Part shown: positions 63,080-64,000 of the stretch, piece after piece | Position numbering within the stretch: position 1 is the stretch's first letter | How the letters are laid out: each line of letters opens with the position of its first letter | DNA from: Ephemerocybe angulata | Taxonomy: Eukaryota > Basidiomycota > Agaricomycetes > Agaricales > Psathyrellaceae | DNA: 64,000 bases | NCBI GenBank assembly: GCA_013368325.1 | Contig: JAACJK010000109.1 | Span: 248,001-312,000, forward strand | Direction of reading: 5' to 3' | The notes under the pieces: model-generated | What the model was told of the DNA's origin: nothing | The model's database searches: none | What the model saw: only the letters and a program-made list of their open reading frames with translations | Program-made: the position numbers and the translations under genes

Positions 63080-64000
63080 TCATCTGTTTGAAGAGTGGTG
63101 GGTCTCCAGGCTGCCCACTCGCCCGTATCTATTCTGCTGCTGCCGCCGCCCAGCCAAGCTGCTGTCTCGGGTTCTTGAGCTAGCCCCTGCCTCGTTCCCA
63201 TACCAACTCATTGCACGCCGTCTTCGGTAGGAGTCTGGAGATGGAATGCCAAGCTCAGTGTCCGTATCACCCAGATCTTCGTCGCCAGATAACAACAGGG
63301 GTCCGTCGGCGCTCACTGGGGGCGTGTGCACCAGCAGCAGGTGCTAAAGGCCGTGGATTAACATTGACTCGAACTCGGACAGATCAAGGTCGAAAATGCA
63401 TACCTGGGCTGGAGATAATCCCATACTAATTGCACTGTGTTTACGACGCATACTTGGTGAATCGCGGACACCGTTAACGCCACTAGGGAGGACTAAAGTA
63501 GCGCGTCTTCGACGGCCAATTGTCCCGGGGCCGAGCCTTGTTTGCTCAGGACTTCCTGGTAGCGATGTTGGGTCCTCTCCTGCCTCTGATTCCACTATCC
63601 CATGGTCTGTATGATTCGGTGCCCATGCAATGACGAAAACGCCAGCGAACGTGGCTGCGCAGCCGTACAAGAAGGTGACTATCTGGTGGAACCGGGCTTT
63701 CTTGAAGTCTCCATACAGGATGGCGGAACCGATGATTGCGGAGAGGGTGAATAGGACGAATTGAATGGGTATAACCATCTAACGAAGAGCTTTAGTCTCA
63801 TCAAGCCCTGCGGACACGGAGAGCATACCTTGCTATCGAACCGCATTAGAGCGCGGTTAAGATATCGTATCTGACCAACACCCGTAGATGCGAGAACCTT
63901 CCTTACAATCAGTATCACACCGGGCATGACGTGGGCTTCAACGCACTAGAAGAAGAGGATACGTTATCCATTTTGCGAACATTTCCAACCAATGGATGGT
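63080..64000 (-). CDS. NIPA-like magnesium transporter (DUF803), 5' part outside window
   Basis: The C-terminal portion of a multi-pass NIPA/DUF803 protein. Exons read CVEAHVMPGVILIVRKVLAS then IRYLNRALMRFDSK, then VVIPIQFVLFTLSAIIGSAI, LYGDFKKARFHQIVTFLYGC, AATFAGVFVIAWAPNH (two membrane helices), a hydrophilic tail with EQTRLGPGTIGRRRRATLVL and a last exon HLLLVHTPPVSADGPLLLSG ending LETHHSSNR with the stop at 63080. RYLNRALMRFDSKVVIPIQF is a strong family signature. The gene starts beyond the right edge of the window; the exon 5' of about 63951 is not resolved. Confidence 0.86.

Overview
The window is nuclear DNA of a filamentous basidiomycete, most likely an Agaricomycete. Genes are dense and almost all are cut by many 45-65 bp GT-AG introns. 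Short intergenic gaps often act as shared divergent promoters. Several genes belong to families I know mainly from mushroom-forming fungi: a DUF6534-type membrane protein, a many-intron 7-TM protein, and a carboxymethylenebutenolidase-like protein fused to a SnoaL-like domain. Most exon chains were rebuilt by eye from splice signals plus protein continuity, so internal boundaries are inferred.

Left part (1-24 kb): a DUF6534 membrane protein with 10-11 nt microexons (1034-3022, -), an unresolved stretch (3.1-4.6 kb), a 7-TM-like protein (4620-6262, +), mitochondrial ribosomal protein L12 (+), the CCR4-NOT subunit NOT3/NOT5 (-) divergent from a Bem1-type SH3-PX-PB1 scaffold (+), complex I subunit NDUFA12 (+), L-2-hydroxyglutarate dehydrogenase (-) divergent from the Hsp90 co-chaperone CNS1/TTC4 (+), ribosomal protein eS7 (+), a Rab-like GTPase with a long insert (+), an AMMECR1-domain protein (+), and a PPR-like mitochondrial protein (-).

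Middle (24-44 kb): ribosomal protein uL3 (-), an FAD monooxygenase (-) divergent from the dienelactone-hydrolase/SnoaL fusion (+), bystin/ENP1 (-) divergent from UDP-glucuronate decarboxylase UXS1 (+), an alpha/beta-hydrolase-like protein with an unusual nucleophile elbow (-), a coiled-coil protein (-), and a DEP-RGS G-protein regulator (+). The RGS gene is split by a complete 3332 bp DDE transposon (40379-43710) with imperfect 38 bp inverted repeats, a TA target duplication and an apparently intact three-exon transposase. Removing the element with one TA copy restores the RGS reading frame exactly. This is the most striking feature of the window.

Right part (44-64 kb): a MAPR (cytochrome b5-like) membrane protein (+), a small conserved hypothetical (-), about 2.7 kb without a recognised gene, a Gfo/Idh/MocA oxidoreductase (-) whose start codon overlaps that of a divergent conserved hypothetical (+), and a proteasome neighbourhood: beta1/PRE3 (-) divergent from RPN12 (+), followed by alpha7/PRE10 (-) divergent from nucleoporin NUP82/NUP88 (+). 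A cytochrome P450 (-) and the 3' part of a NIPA-like magnesium transporter (-, running off the right edge) close the window.

Functional themes: proteasome genes in one 3.3 kb block, translation and ribosome-assembly genes spread across the window, polarity and G-protein signalling (Bem1, RGS, Rab), and a two-gene unit suggestive of aromatic-compound catabolism.
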